The position numbers and the translations under genes were made by a program. From the NCBI GenBank assembly GCA_019279435.1, contig JAAALK010000082.1, positions 78,092,989-78,156,988 of the forward strand: DNA of 64,000 nt, given 5' to 3'. This DNA is from Zizania palustris. Taxonomy: Eukaryota > Streptophyta > Magnoliopsida > Poales > Poaceae. How positions within the stretch are numbered: the stretch's first letter is position 1; each line of letters starts with the position of its first letter. Below, one piece after another: positions 54,197-64,000 of the stretch. The notes under the pieces were generated by a model that worked only from the letters and a program-made list of their open reading frames with translations, was not told the origin of the DNA and did not search any database.

Positions 54197-57100
54197 TCAT
54201 GAAAAATTGGTATCTATACCAAGAAGGAATCGGAGACCTCTTCGGTCCCGAGAGCCAGGGGTGGAATGACTAGTTCCAACATCGGAAGTTCTAAGAACTT
54301 TACGTTTAACTCTCTTCCTCCCCTTCGAAGCTCTAAAATCCTTCTGCTCTTGTTGAAGCTCGGCCCATGTTCAAAGCCGCTCGGGACTTCTCTCCCAGCT
54401 TCTAAGATCTTCAGATCTTTTATTTTGAGCTTCACCTTCGTCTTCGGACCAATTAGTGTCTTCAGAAGACGAGGTGTTTGCGTCGATCTCTTTATCTTCC
54501 TCTTTAATATAAGACAATACGTCTTTGATTACTTCGGGCGCAATAACGCCGGAGTCATCTCGAGGGATAAGGAATCGAGGACGTTTATAACTCTTTAGAA
54601 GTTCGAAGGTGTTCCACAGTGAGCGAAGTTCGCTGTTAAGCTCTAACACTTCGATATCTTCCATAAGAGGCAAAGCCTAAAAATATGACAAACAAGATTT
54701 TCATTGATAAATATTTACAAGCATCAGCTTTACATAATCAAAAAATCCTAAATAATCCTAAACCTGCGGGTTCGGAGGAGGCTGACTGCTCGAAGCTTGG
54801 CTCCGAACTTGCTTTTGGCGTTGGCCTTCATCAATCCAAGCCTTGATCGCAGATCGACCTTCGGCTCTCCATGAAGTTTGGAAGGCTCGCCAAGCAGCAG
54901 CTACACCTTCGGAAGGTTTTAGAAGTCGGTCGTCGTCGAAGATGATAGAGCTCTCTGCGCTCGGAGTGATTGCTCGGCCCAAATCCTCGTAGTAGCGAAG
55001 TATTCCAAGGGCAGACACTTGTCCGGAGAGTTCTCCATAACGTATGCCTGCCGTCTTCATTTGCTTCGCTGCTCCTTGGATCCTCTTTAGCCGGCGCAGC
55101 AAAGTTACATTGTCATCTGAAGGTAGTGATCCAGTAGTACCGAAGTACTCCAAGACACCTAACATTTGTTCGATGACCTCCGAAGCCACCTTCTCGGACT
55201 TAACCTTTTCTTCAATAAGCATATCCTTGGCCGAAGTTGTTTCAGTTAAAACTCCGGAGATTCTAGCGTTCTCCGCAGTCAAAGCATTCTTTTGAGTTCG
55301 GAGTTGGCCAGCCTCTTCTTGTAGCCTTACAAGTGCGGAGTCCTTCGCAGCATCCTCCGTCCGCAATCTTTCAATCTCCGCTCGAAGCACAATTCTTTCT
55401 GCTTCGAGCTCTTTCTTTGCAGCCTCCAAGCTTTGCCTAGCCCTTCGCTCTGCTAAGATTACATTGTCCATTTGAGCTACTCGACCTTCGGAGAAGTTAA
55501 AATTTCTTTGAAGAGTTTCGTTCTCTTCCCGAAGTTGAGCAATTTCGTTTTCATTCGATAAAGCTGCAGTGCGGGCTAAGACTGCTTGCTAAGAAAAAAG
55601 AAAAAATTGGAATAAGAAATTATTCATATATAATTCATTATTTGGTTCGAAGATGCTTTATACCTGATAAGCTGCTCTTTCCACAGCGATATTAAGCTCC
55701 GAACCCTTCGCTCTGCTTAAAGGGCTACCAGCTCTGTTTCCCCGACTTTGCGACTGGCTTCACCCAAAGGTTTAACCAAAGTCCCAAGTCCGGTTTTCTC
55801 CTCCAAAAATGGAGTTATGAGAGGAAGCAGTGCTAAAGCCTTCTGATCAGCTCTGCTTAGCGAGGATCCGGAGGGCTCTTCCGAGGCCCTTGGAACTTCT
55901 GAAGATGGCCTCCCCTCAGTCGATTCACTTTCATCTGTTGACTCAGATGAAGTCGATCCTTGAGCAGGGAGAGGCTCGATGTGTCTTTTTCCTCTTCCAG
56001 GTCCCGGTAGAGCAACTCCCGGTTGTGGCCCTGAAGTTGTCGAAGGTCTTTGAATTGTATCTTCGAGGGATACTTCGACAACAGGAGGCTCTGAAAAAAC
56101 AAAAATATTACACATTGTATAATTTTGCAAAAATTGATAAGAATTAAGTAAAATTTACCTTCGACATTCTCTGGAATATCGAGTACCGGACTGATCGGAG
56201 GATCAAAAGTGTAGTCCTCATCCGAATCAGCCGTTAAATCTTGGACTACAGGAGCATCGTCCTGAAGAGTCCTTGTTACTTCTTCGAGAATCGAAGCCAT
56301 AGTGACTTCGACTCCACCTTCATCCACAGGAACTCCGGGCTGAGTTATGTCTTCTTGAACTACCGAAGTCATTGGTTGATCAGCATTGTCTCCAGACTCC
56401 GGTATGTTCGTAGGCACTTCGGCCTCATTTACACCCATAGGGGCTTCGAATTGTTCTTCCTGAGTATCCGGAGCTCTTACTTCTTCGATGTTGGCTTGAG
56501 GCTCCGGAATACCTGCAGTATCTTCAATGAGAATACTTCGTTGAGTTGCATCTTCATCAATTAATTTTACTAATAAAATACCTTCATCCTCTTTAGAACC
56601 AGAAAGTGAGGTTCTTGAGCTTGAAGGAGCAGGATCCGAAGGTGCGAGATTTTTTGGCTTCCGAGCCACCTTCTTCACCGGAGTCTTTGCTGAACCTGAA
56701 GCTCCGGCTTCGGCTACTCTTTTCTTGGGGCCTTTCTCCTGAGGCACCCAGTCCGTCAGAGGGGGTGGAGTCAACTCCAGCATTCCCCATACTCTGTTAA
56801 AACGCTCCCAACTTCCGACTAATTTGATTCGCCATTCTTTTTCTGACGGAGTTGGAGCACCCAAAATCTTCTCCGAAGCCCTTACAATTTGCTCTGAAGT
56901 AATAGGGGCTGAAGAAGCTAAAAAATAATTCAAGTTAACCTTTCTTCGAAGTAAATATGTACTATGCATGTTGGTTTCGAAGTTACCTGCAGGGCTCGAA
57001 GTATAGTTTATCTTGCGAAGACCGCCTTCCGAGTCATCTTCGAAGGCGATAGGCCAGTTGGCCATCAACGGAGGAATTTGAAGTCCGATGAACTCTTCGG

Positions 57101-57932
57101 CTAAGTCCCGCATGCTCAACCTTTTGCTGATTTTCTGAAGCAAGTTGAGGCGAGCTTCGAGTTGACCTTCGTCAGGTTGCACTAAGGCTTCCTTCCGGAA
57201 CTGGATTTCCTTGAGGGGACCAGCCAGAGGACTACCCACTCCAACTTCAGCATAAAACCACCTCAGAACCCAATCGGTGTACCATCTAGCATTGATGGCC
57301 TTGGCAGGGAATTGCAGTGCATATTCATCACGAAGCCTAAAATTGATGCTTCCGAAGGAAACTACCACTTTCTCACCTCCGGAGCCTACGAAGGTCTTTG
57401 GCTGACAAGTCGCTCTATGCAGCGCAGCAAAGATTTCAGCCCTCCCCTCACAACCTTCGGCTCTCAGTGCCCACTCGAAGATAGCTAGTCTGGCTACAGC
57501 ATTCGGAGATAGCTGGGGGAGGGTTACGTGAAACAAGTCAAGTACTTCGGCTAAAAAATCCACAGCTGGGAGGCCCAAGCCCGCTTCGAAAAAAGCTTCG
57601 AACACTACAACTTCTCCGGGTCTCGGTGATGGAATTGATTCTTTGCCCGGCTTCCGAATCATAACCCCATTACTAATATTTCCCCCCGCTGTGATTGCCA
57701 AAGACTCTTTCTTGCAGGTAGACCGTCCTAACTCAAAGGATTGATCCAAGTACTTGGTTGAGGGTGGGCACAGACCTTGGATATCGGGGATTTGAGGATT
57801 TTTTCCCTTTGCCGCCATGGAAGTTGTCGCCTGCATCGAAGGCGTCGCCGCCACTGTTGCCGCTGCCGCTACCGCAGCTGCCTGCTGCCGAGCCAAGGTC
57901 GAAGGCGGCGCAGATCCTTTGGTCTTCACCAT
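54197..57932 (-). pseudogene. Tat5 antisense spliced gene (five exons, nearly intact)
   Basis: Proposed exons: 57932-56987, 56917-56159, 56090-55664, 55588-54764, 54676-54197; GT-AG introns of 69, 68, 75 and 87 nt. Exon 1: Ala-rich start, gypsy-type-transposon-like domain (VVFEAFFEAGLGLP, LPQLSPNAVARLAIFEWALRAEG), WYTDWVLRWFYAEVG, MRDLAEEF. Exon 2: WERFNRVWGMLELTPPP, PKKRVAEAG, KKVARKPK, a long acidic tail. Exon 3: Pro/Ser-rich, LLPLITPFLEEKTGL. Exon 4: about 120 residues of coiled coil, then EYFGTTGSLPSDDN and WIDEGQRQK. Exon 5: ELRSLWNTFELL, RSWERSPERL, RGLRFLLGIDTNFS. Exon 4 is fully open. Only a 1-nt loss in exon 3 (near 55717) and a TGA in exon 5 (near 54371) break it. About 820 residues if intact. 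Confidence 0.85.
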
Positions 57933-58073
57933 CGCGATTGCCGGATTAACCCGAGAGAATGGAAGCTAGGGCTCAAAAACTTGAAGGCTAGGGTTCAAGA
58001 ACTCAAAGGGCTCAAAAGGTTTTTGACTGAGAGGAAGCGGTGAAAAGGTAATCAAGTAAGTTCTGGAGTTCTT

Positions 58074-58081
58074 TATTTATA
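58074..58081 (-). promoter_or_regulatory. TATA box of the Tat5 antisense gene
   Basis: Minus-strand GGCTATAAATAAAG, about 142-149 bp before the ATG at 57932. Confidence 0.73.
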
Positions 58082-58410
58082 GCCTAAACTTTCCGTTTGT
58101 TACCGTTTGGGCTCTGCCCTTTCGCATTCCCGCCTGTTATTTTCCTCCGAAAATAACGCCTCGTATAACTCCGTTAGAAACAGAAACTAACGGCTATATT
58201 TTCTAAGTCCAAAAAGACTTTCGAACTTCCTGAGTCAGTTCTAAGATAGTTCGAAAAGTAATTACCTTATGATTGATTCGAAGTTCATACCTTCATGTAT
58301 TTCGGAGATAAAACAAAAATCAATAACCCCTATGATTGGTTATCTTTTCTTTCCGTATACTGCTCTCCTAACGTTACAGGTCGAACGGAGAAGCGTATTC
58401 GAGGGGCTAC
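58082..58410 (+). other. Tat5 region between antisense promoter and 3' LTR
   Basis: Non-coding upstream region of the antisense gene, ending in the polypurine tract TTCGAGGGGCTAC (58398-58410). Similar in layout to 29086-29385 of Tat2. Confidence 0.65.
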
Positions 58411-58905
58411 TGTTGGGGGAAAATATCTCATCTTCGGGGTTATTGCCAAAGCAGCATGAAGACAGCCAACCAGTTCGAAGATTGTCCGAAGGCCATCTTC
58501 GAAGGTGCTTGGAACCTAGTTCGAAGCCCGAAGGCAGGCATTGGTTCGAAGTATGTTTTCGAACCAAAGCCCTTCAGGATCTTTTTTGCCAGCTATGATG
58601 GAAGACTTATCTTCTATCCTATTAGATTAGTCTTTTACCATTTTAGCCCTATTAAGGAAACCAAATAGTTTCCTTAATGTCGGTTGTAATAGAGGGGTAA
58701 ATAGGTCTTTTCCTTAATGTTTAGGCCTATAAATACCCCCCATTTTACCCTGTAATGAGGACCGATTACAAGAGATTCAATACACACTTTCGAACTATTC
58801 TAAGTTATTATCCTTTCGGAGGCTTAGAACAGTTTGCTTCGCAAACACTTCGTTTGTTAGTTTCTTTTCTACAGAAACCTGTTAGCGTAATCTTTTACGC
58901 CAACA
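58411..58905 (+). repeat. Tat5 3' LTR
   Basis: 495 bp, TGTTGGGGG to GCCAACA, TATA box TATAAATA at 58728-58735, followed by GCTTT. Confidence 0.93.
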
Positions 58906-60270
58906 GCTTTTAATGGGTTGCGTTCTAAACTTAAAGAAAGGTTAGATAACCAAAACTTTTTAGAAGTCAGCCAAGTTCTACAGCAGGCTCTGGTCCAAGA
59001 AGGTCGAGCCAAAGATAAGAAATTTATTAAGACGTTTAGCAAGCCTAGGGCCGAAATCCACATCATGGAACGCTCTGATGAGGAGGAGTCAGAGGAGGAG
59101 GATTCGGCCGACATGTACGCGGCCGAATGGGTTACAAACACTAAAAACAAACCTGTCACTTGCTCCGAACTATGATCATCCCCCACAAAGAATAGATTTA
59201 ATGAGGTCAAGTACTCATTCGATGTGACTAAATGTGATAAAATATTTGTTTTCCTGTTAAAGAGTCAGCTTCTCAGGTTACCTAAGGGTCAAGTTATCCC
59301 ACCTGCCGATGAGTTAAAGAAACATCCATACTGTAAGTGGCATGATTCACATTCTCATAATACTAATGATTGCAATGTTTTTCGACGGCAGATACAATCG
59401 GCCATAGAAGAAGGACGATTGAAGATAGACCATGATCCAAAGATGAAGCTGGATAAAGATCATTTTCTAGTCAACGCCGTCGACCTCGGCGAGAAAAAGG
59501 TGTTGATTCGGCCAGGATAGGTCGGGTCTGCTAAAGGAAAAGATGTGATTGTTGGAGAACCGTGTACCAAAGAACCACGAGGTAGCAGTGTTGAAACAAA
59601 ACATCAATACCCCTTCGGCTAAAGCTCGCAAGAAGCCGAAGGTAACATATAACATGCTGTTGAACAAGCATCAGAAGAGGGCCAAAGAAGCAGGCCCGCG
59701 TGCTCAACTAAAACAGCCGAAGGGTCCAAGACCTTCGAAGGGTGGCATCGGTCCGAAGCCAGCGAACACTCCGCACGACGGCTTCGGGCCACAATGGCCT
59801 GATCCTCCGCGCGGTGGTTCCGAGCAACGATGGCCGAACCCCCCGTACAACAGCTTCGAGCCCCAGTGGTCGGGTCCCATATAAAACAACTTCGGCCCCC
59901 AATGGTCGAGCCCCGCACCGCACTAGACTTCTCCGATGGGAGGCTTCGGCCCACACTGGCCGAACATACCTCTGCCCTGGCAGGATCCTTCGCTGGTGTG
60001 GTCGGAGACACCTTCGACTTGGCCGAACCCCCCTCTGGGTGACGGGTTCGGCTCGTAGTGGCTGAGGCCGCTAGAGCCTCCGATGCCTCTGCCATATGAC
60101 TAGGCGGGGACCCCGTGGGCCCCGTACGTGTCCGGGTTAGGGTACTGTCCACAGACTAACCCTATGCCTTGTTTTCCTTCGGAGTATTATGGATGACAGG
60201 GGCAAACAGACGCAGCGGAGGGGGGCATCGTCCGCAAACTGTCTGTAGTACATCCGAATCAGACCCTGTA
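58906..60270 (+). pseudogene. gag: Gyp2 gag, C-terminal part
   Basis: Continues the gag after Tat5 with coiled-coil-like SQVLQQALVQEGRAKD and an acidic stretch. TGA near 59173 interrupts it. A CxxH-x4-H-x4-C zinc knuckle (CKWHDSHSHNTNDC) follows near 59329-59380, then RRQIQSAIEEGRLK. From about 59750 a Pro/Gly/Trp-rich segment repeats GFGPQWPDPP-like units at least six times, broken by stops near 59881 and 59921. The knuckle with RRQIQ is typical of a large plant gypsy group. Stops at 59518 and later show decay. Confidence 0.78.
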
Positions 60271-60579
60271 TAGCGAAGCAAAAGGGTGCGAGCACGCGGA
60301 TGCCGAAGTCAGGGAGTCGGAAGCCATAACCATCAGAGTTGGGTCTCAGGAAGTCCCAATCCCGAAGACTTTGTCGCCGAAGGCTGACGGAGGTAAGCCG
60401 CATGCTTCGGCCGGGCTCCGCGCCGAAGCTTCGTTCGATCAGCCAAACGAGGCCGATCTGTTCGACGGGGTTCACAGTGAAGCGCCCTTCGAACATAGGG
60501 CGCCCAAGGCCAAAGGGCACACTTCAGCCAGAATTAACAGGAGTCGAACAGTAGCTCCAGGCACCAAGCCACAACCATC

Positions 60580-61286
60580 TTGGACGTCTCTGAGGGGCCC
60601 GAACCTCAGGCGATGGACGTCAACATCGTCACATTACCCGCCGAGTTTGCACCACCATGGGATGAGGCCGAGGTCACTCAATTGAACCTCGGTCCACGCA
60701 ACGTCATCTTCGAGAATCCCGAGGACTCGGTGCACCATCTAAAGCCCCTCTATGTCAGGGGTCACATCGATGGGAAGCCGATTTCCCGGATGCTCGTCGA
60801 CGGCGGTGCCACTGTTAACCTAATGCCCTATTCATTGTTGAATAAACTTGGCAGGGATAAGATGGCCTGAAGAAGACTAACTTGATGCTCAACGGCTTCA
60901 ACGGCGAGAGCTCCGAGGCCAAGGGAGTACTCTCTATGTAGTTGACGGTGGGCAACAAGACTTTGCCAACAGCGTTCTTCGTCGTCGACGTACAAGGTAA
61001 CTATAGCATGTTACTCGGGCATGACTGGATTCACGCAAACTGTTGCATCCCTTCTACTCTACACCAGTGCCTGGTACAGTGGGACGGCGATGAGATAGAA
61101 GTCATCCCCGCGGATACTTCGGCCCAAGTAGCATTGGCCGATGTATCAGTCGACGCCGTCCATAACAAAGTAGAGTGTCTATCAGGTAGAGATCTTTCGG
61201 ATTATGGCTTTGTTAGTGTATCCGGAGGATGGTTTGTACCAGTGTCTATAAAGCCGGCTGGAGTAGCATGGCTATTTTTGTATTAG
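60580..61286 (+). pseudogene. pol: Gyp2 protease region
   Basis: Contains the aspartic protease motif VDGGATVNLMPY near 60796-60835, then TAFFVVDVQGNYSMLLGHDWIH, the second conserved part of such proteases. A frameshift near 60870 and a TAG near 60940 separate the two. It lies between gag and RT as expected. Confidence 0.8.
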
Positions 61287-61429
61287 TAGTCTTGTCTAGC
61301 AAGAATAATCTAGATTGGCTGAAGTCTCGAGTGGAGCAGTATCGGTCTAATAAAGACGGTATTGCCGAAGCCATCGAGGACTTTAGCGAAGTAGAAAAAT
61401 AAGGGAAAGGTTTTGCGTCGGCCGATCCC

Positions 61430-62671
61430 TTGGAGGAAGTTGATATAGGTAATGGTAACATCCCAATGCCGACTTTTGTAAACCAACATTTACAGCCCGA
61501 CGAAAAGGCTGAAGTAATAAAGTTACTTCGGTCGTATGTCGATTGTTTCGCATGGGAGTATAGCGAAATGCCGAGGCTAAGCCGCGAGCTCATGGAGCAT
61601 CGGCTGCCCATAAAGCCCGGGTTTAGGCCTTATAAGCAGCCTCCCCGCTGCTTTAATTCGGCCGTCTATGACCGAGTTAAAGAGGAAGCGGAACGACTAC
61701 TTAAGGCTTAATTTATTAGGCCATGCAGGTACGTGCAATGGGCTGCTAACATTGTGCCTGTAGAGAAGAAAGGGAGTGGCAAGATACGGGTATGCATTGA
61801 TTTCAGGGATCTAAACAGAGCCACTCCAAAAGACGAGTATCCAATGCTGATAGCCGACATGCTGATCAACGATCCTTTAGGGCACAAGGTACTAAGTTTT
61901 CTTGATGGCAATGCCAGTTATAATCAAATCTTTATGGCCAAAGACGACGTCTATAAGACTGCCTTTGGATGCCCTGGTTTCGTCGGTTTATTCGAGTGGG
62001 TCATCATGACTTTTGGATTGATAAATGCCAGCACCACGTATTAGCGCGCTACGAACTTGATCTTTCATGACTTGTTAGGAGTCATGTTAGAAGTTTACAT
62101 CGATGATGTCGTGGTCAAATCGGACGCTATGGGAAACAATTTAGCCGATTTGAAGGTTGCTTTCGATAGGATGCGGCAATATGGGTAGAAGATGAACCCA
62201 CTTAAATGTGCCTTTGGTGTGTCAGCGGGTAAGTTCTTAGGTTTCATGATTCATGAGAGAGGTATAGAAATTGATCCTAAGAGACTTGAGAAGATGAGAA
62301 ATGTTACAGCGCCGGCATGGAAGAAGGATGTGCAAATGTTGCTAGGCAAGTTGAACTATTTGCGTCGCTTTATATCCAACTTGTCTGGCAAGATTGATGC
62401 CTTTGTCCCCATACTCTGGCTAAAAAATGAAGCCGAGTTCGCTTGGGGGGCAAGCCAGCAAAGTGCTTTTGAGAAGATCAAGGAATGCTTGTCATCACTG
62501 CCTGTGGTGAGAGCACCCAAGGCTGAGATTCCATTTCGGCTATACATCGCTGCTGAAGATAGCGTGATTGGAGCCGTGCTAACCCAGGAGGTGGAGGGGA
62601 AGCAGTACATCATCACATTCTTGAGCCGCCGCCTGCTGGACGCTGAAACCAGTTACGCGTTTGTGGTGTGA
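61430..62671 (+). pseudogene. pol: Gyp2 reverse transcriptase
   Basis: RT with RPYKQPPRCF, RVCIDFRDLNRATPKDEYP, LSFLDGNASYNQI and catalytic YIDD (62096-62107), then the connection and the start of the RT-linked RNase H (YIAAEDSVIGAVLTQE, FLSRRLLDAETSY). Stops at about 61709, 62042, 62187 and 62669. The conserved MDG of the FMDG(N/Y)SGYNQI motif reads LDGNASYNQI here. Confidence 0.85.
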
Positions 62672-63829
62672 TTATGTTTATCACTTTATTAGGCGTGCAC
62701 CAAGTTACGCCATTATCTTCTCCCTACCACATGTGTTGTCGTTTGCCAAACCGATGTTATAAAGCACATGTTACAGAAGCCGATTCTAAGTGGAAGAATC
62801 GGAAAATGGTCTTACGCGTTGATTGAGTACGATTTGGCTTACGAGCCCCTAAGAGCGATGAGAGGCCAAGTCATAGCTAACTTTATAGTTGATCATCACA
62901 TAGATGCTAGCTAGAGTGATGCTATTGCGCTAGTTGAGGTAGTGCCATGGAAAATCTATTTTGATGGTTCGACTTGCAAGAATGGCCAGGGTATTGGAGT
63001 GGTTCTCATATCACCTAATGGTATGTGCTTTGAAACCTCGGCCCGACTAGAGTTTTCTTCCACTAATAACCAAGCCGAATACGAAGCTTTGTTTCTAGGT
63101 CTTGAACTACTAGAGTCTGTAGGCGCTAAACAAGTCCACGTGTATGGTGATTCATTATTAGTAGTACAACAAGTAGCCAAGAATGCTCAATGTTTTAATG
63201 GCTTGTTGAATAGCTACTTGGACAAGTGTCTAGACATAGTTACTACTTTTGATTATTTCAAAATATCTCACGTGTCAAGATAACCAATTACATCACCAAC
63301 GATTTGGCTCAGCAAGCATCTGGCTACCAAGTCAAGAGAGGAAAATTTTCTGTATTGGAAAAGCCGATGTTTAGTCTCACTGCCAAGGCCAGTGATGCTG
63401 GACAGGCGCACCCTTCGGGTCGAAGCTCTCGGGTCACCGAAGGCCACCGCATACCAGAGCCCCTAGATCAGAGTACTCTGCCGATCGAAGGATCTGGCAT
63501 GCTGGAGTCCATAGTCTGAAGACTCTCGGACGGGGAAGGCTCCCTAGGGCCTGAACCCTCTGAAGGGCTTCGACCCAGCACACTTCGAACAATCACTTCG
63601 ACCAGGCTTCGGCAGAAGCTGCAATGGCTCGGGGGGCACCCCGAAGTCAGTGTTTTAGAGGTTTTTTCAGAAGGTGTACCAACGAAGCCCTCTGAAACTC
63701 GGAAGGGCAATTGGAGAGTCTCAATCGTCCAGTATTTGAGAGACCCTAGTCGAAGGGTTGATAGGAAGGATCGGCGACAAGCGTTCAAATTCGTGTTGAT
63801 ATACGACACATTGTATCGCCGAACCATTG
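62672..63829 (+). pseudogene. pol: Gyp2 second RNase H and linker to integrase
   Basis: After a decayed stretch (KLRHYLL, SGRIGKW) comes the second RNase H, open from 62942 to 63283. It shows the acidic residues in YFDGST, NNQAEYEAL and YGDSLLV. A linker follows (LAQQASGYQVKRGKF), then about 300 bp of poorly conserved sequence, then IYDTLYRRTIDGVLLKCLD just before integrase. The dual RNase H supports Tat-clade membership. Confidence 0.8.
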
Positions 63830-64000
63830 ACGGAGTGCTATTGAAGTGTTTAGACCATGAGCAGTCCCAAGTGGCTACAGGATGAAGTCCATGAGGGGCT
63901 TTGCGGCACTCACCAGTCGGCCCAAAAGATGAGTTGGATGCTCAAAAGAGCGGGGTTTTATTGGCCGACTATAACTGAAGATTGCTTCCAGTACTACAAA
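63830..64000 (+). pseudogene. pol: Gyp2 integrase, N-terminal start
   Basis: The zinc-binding domain begins with VHEGLCGTHQSAQKM and AGFYWPTITEDCF, giving the two histidines and the first cysteine of the HHCC motif. A 1-nt shift near 63880 separates it from the linker frame. The rest lies beyond the window. Confidence 0.8.

Larger units (their letters stand above)
52423..58905 (+). mobile_element. Tat5: 6.5-kb deleted gypsy element in Gyp2
   Basis: Flanked by GCTTT (52418-52422 and 58906-58910). It keeps 105 bp of 5' LTR, the second half of integrase, tandem repeats, the antisense spliced gene, polypurine tract and full 3' LTR. The deletion joins LTR to integrase at a shared GGAACA. With no promoter or primer-binding site left it cannot transpose, so the deletion came after insertion. 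Confidence 0.92.
49706..64000 (+). mobile_element. Gyp2: Tat-clade gypsy element, right end outside
   Basis: 5' LTR, primer-binding site, gag (split by Tat5), protease, RT, RNase H and start of integrase, all on the plus strand. The window ends inside the integrase zinc-binding domain. The LTR is of the Gyp1 type. Many stops and frameshifts show it is old. Two RNase H domains place it with the Tat clade, but its RT, gag and primer-binding site differ clearly from Tat1-Tat5. Confidence 0.85.

Overview
The window is plant nuclear DNA made almost entirely of nested LTR retrotransposons; I found no host gene, tRNA or rRNA. The element types (Sirevirus-like Ty1/copia, Tat-clade Ty3/gypsy with two RNase H domains) are those of flowering plants. 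Large GC-rich copies next to AT-rich ones fit a monocot, but I cannot name the species. One 100-base run of N (45332-45431) is an assembly gap.

Layout. The names are mine. The oldest layer is Cop1, a Sirevirus-like copia element: gag tail 1-393, non-coding 3' part, and a long 3' LTR that starts at 2334 (second copy 10963) and ends at 49084. Tat1 sits in Cop1 with target duplication GACGT. This locus was then tandemly duplicated: a solo LTR (844-1913) plus 1354 bp of Cop1, followed by a full Tat1 copy (3268-10542) and the same 1354 bp again. Gyp1 (12186-46724, duplication AATCA/AATCC) sits in the Cop1 LTR. The Gyp1 5' LTR is split by Tat2 (12644-29882, duplication CCCTC) and again by Tat4 (from 30227). 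Tat3 (17225-25558, minus strand, duplication CCAAG) sits inside Tat2. Cop2, another Sirevirus-like element (from 40950), sits in the 3' LTR of Tat4 and runs into the gap. After Cop1, 49085-49705 is unassigned. Gyp2 then runs from 49706 to the window end, with Tat5 (52423-58905, duplication GCTTT) inside it.

The five Tat elements are one extended family. LTRs start TGTTGGG(G) and end CCAACA or CAACA, and the primer-binding site starts GTTGGCGCCGTCCGTGGGGA. Their most striking part is a gene on the strand opposite to gag-pol, between integrase and the 3' LTR. It has its own TATA box 100-160 bp before the ATG. It has five exons with GT-AG introns, and intron 1 has the same position and phase in all five elements. 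It encodes a domain like the Pfam 'putative gypsy type transposon' family, a lysine/arginine-rich patch, a long coiled coil and a conserved C-terminal exon. Tat1 has lost gag and pol but keeps this gene, so the gene is a core part of the family and not a passenger.

Almost every gag-pol copy is broken by stop codons (mostly TAG or TGA from C-to-T type changes), internal deletions or insertions. Tat2 has lost protease and RT in frame and has an inverted 5' LTR. Tat3 has lost the integrase C-terminus and exons 3-5 of the antisense gene. Tat5 has lost everything from its 5' LTR to mid-integrase. All coordinates and splice sites were read by eye.
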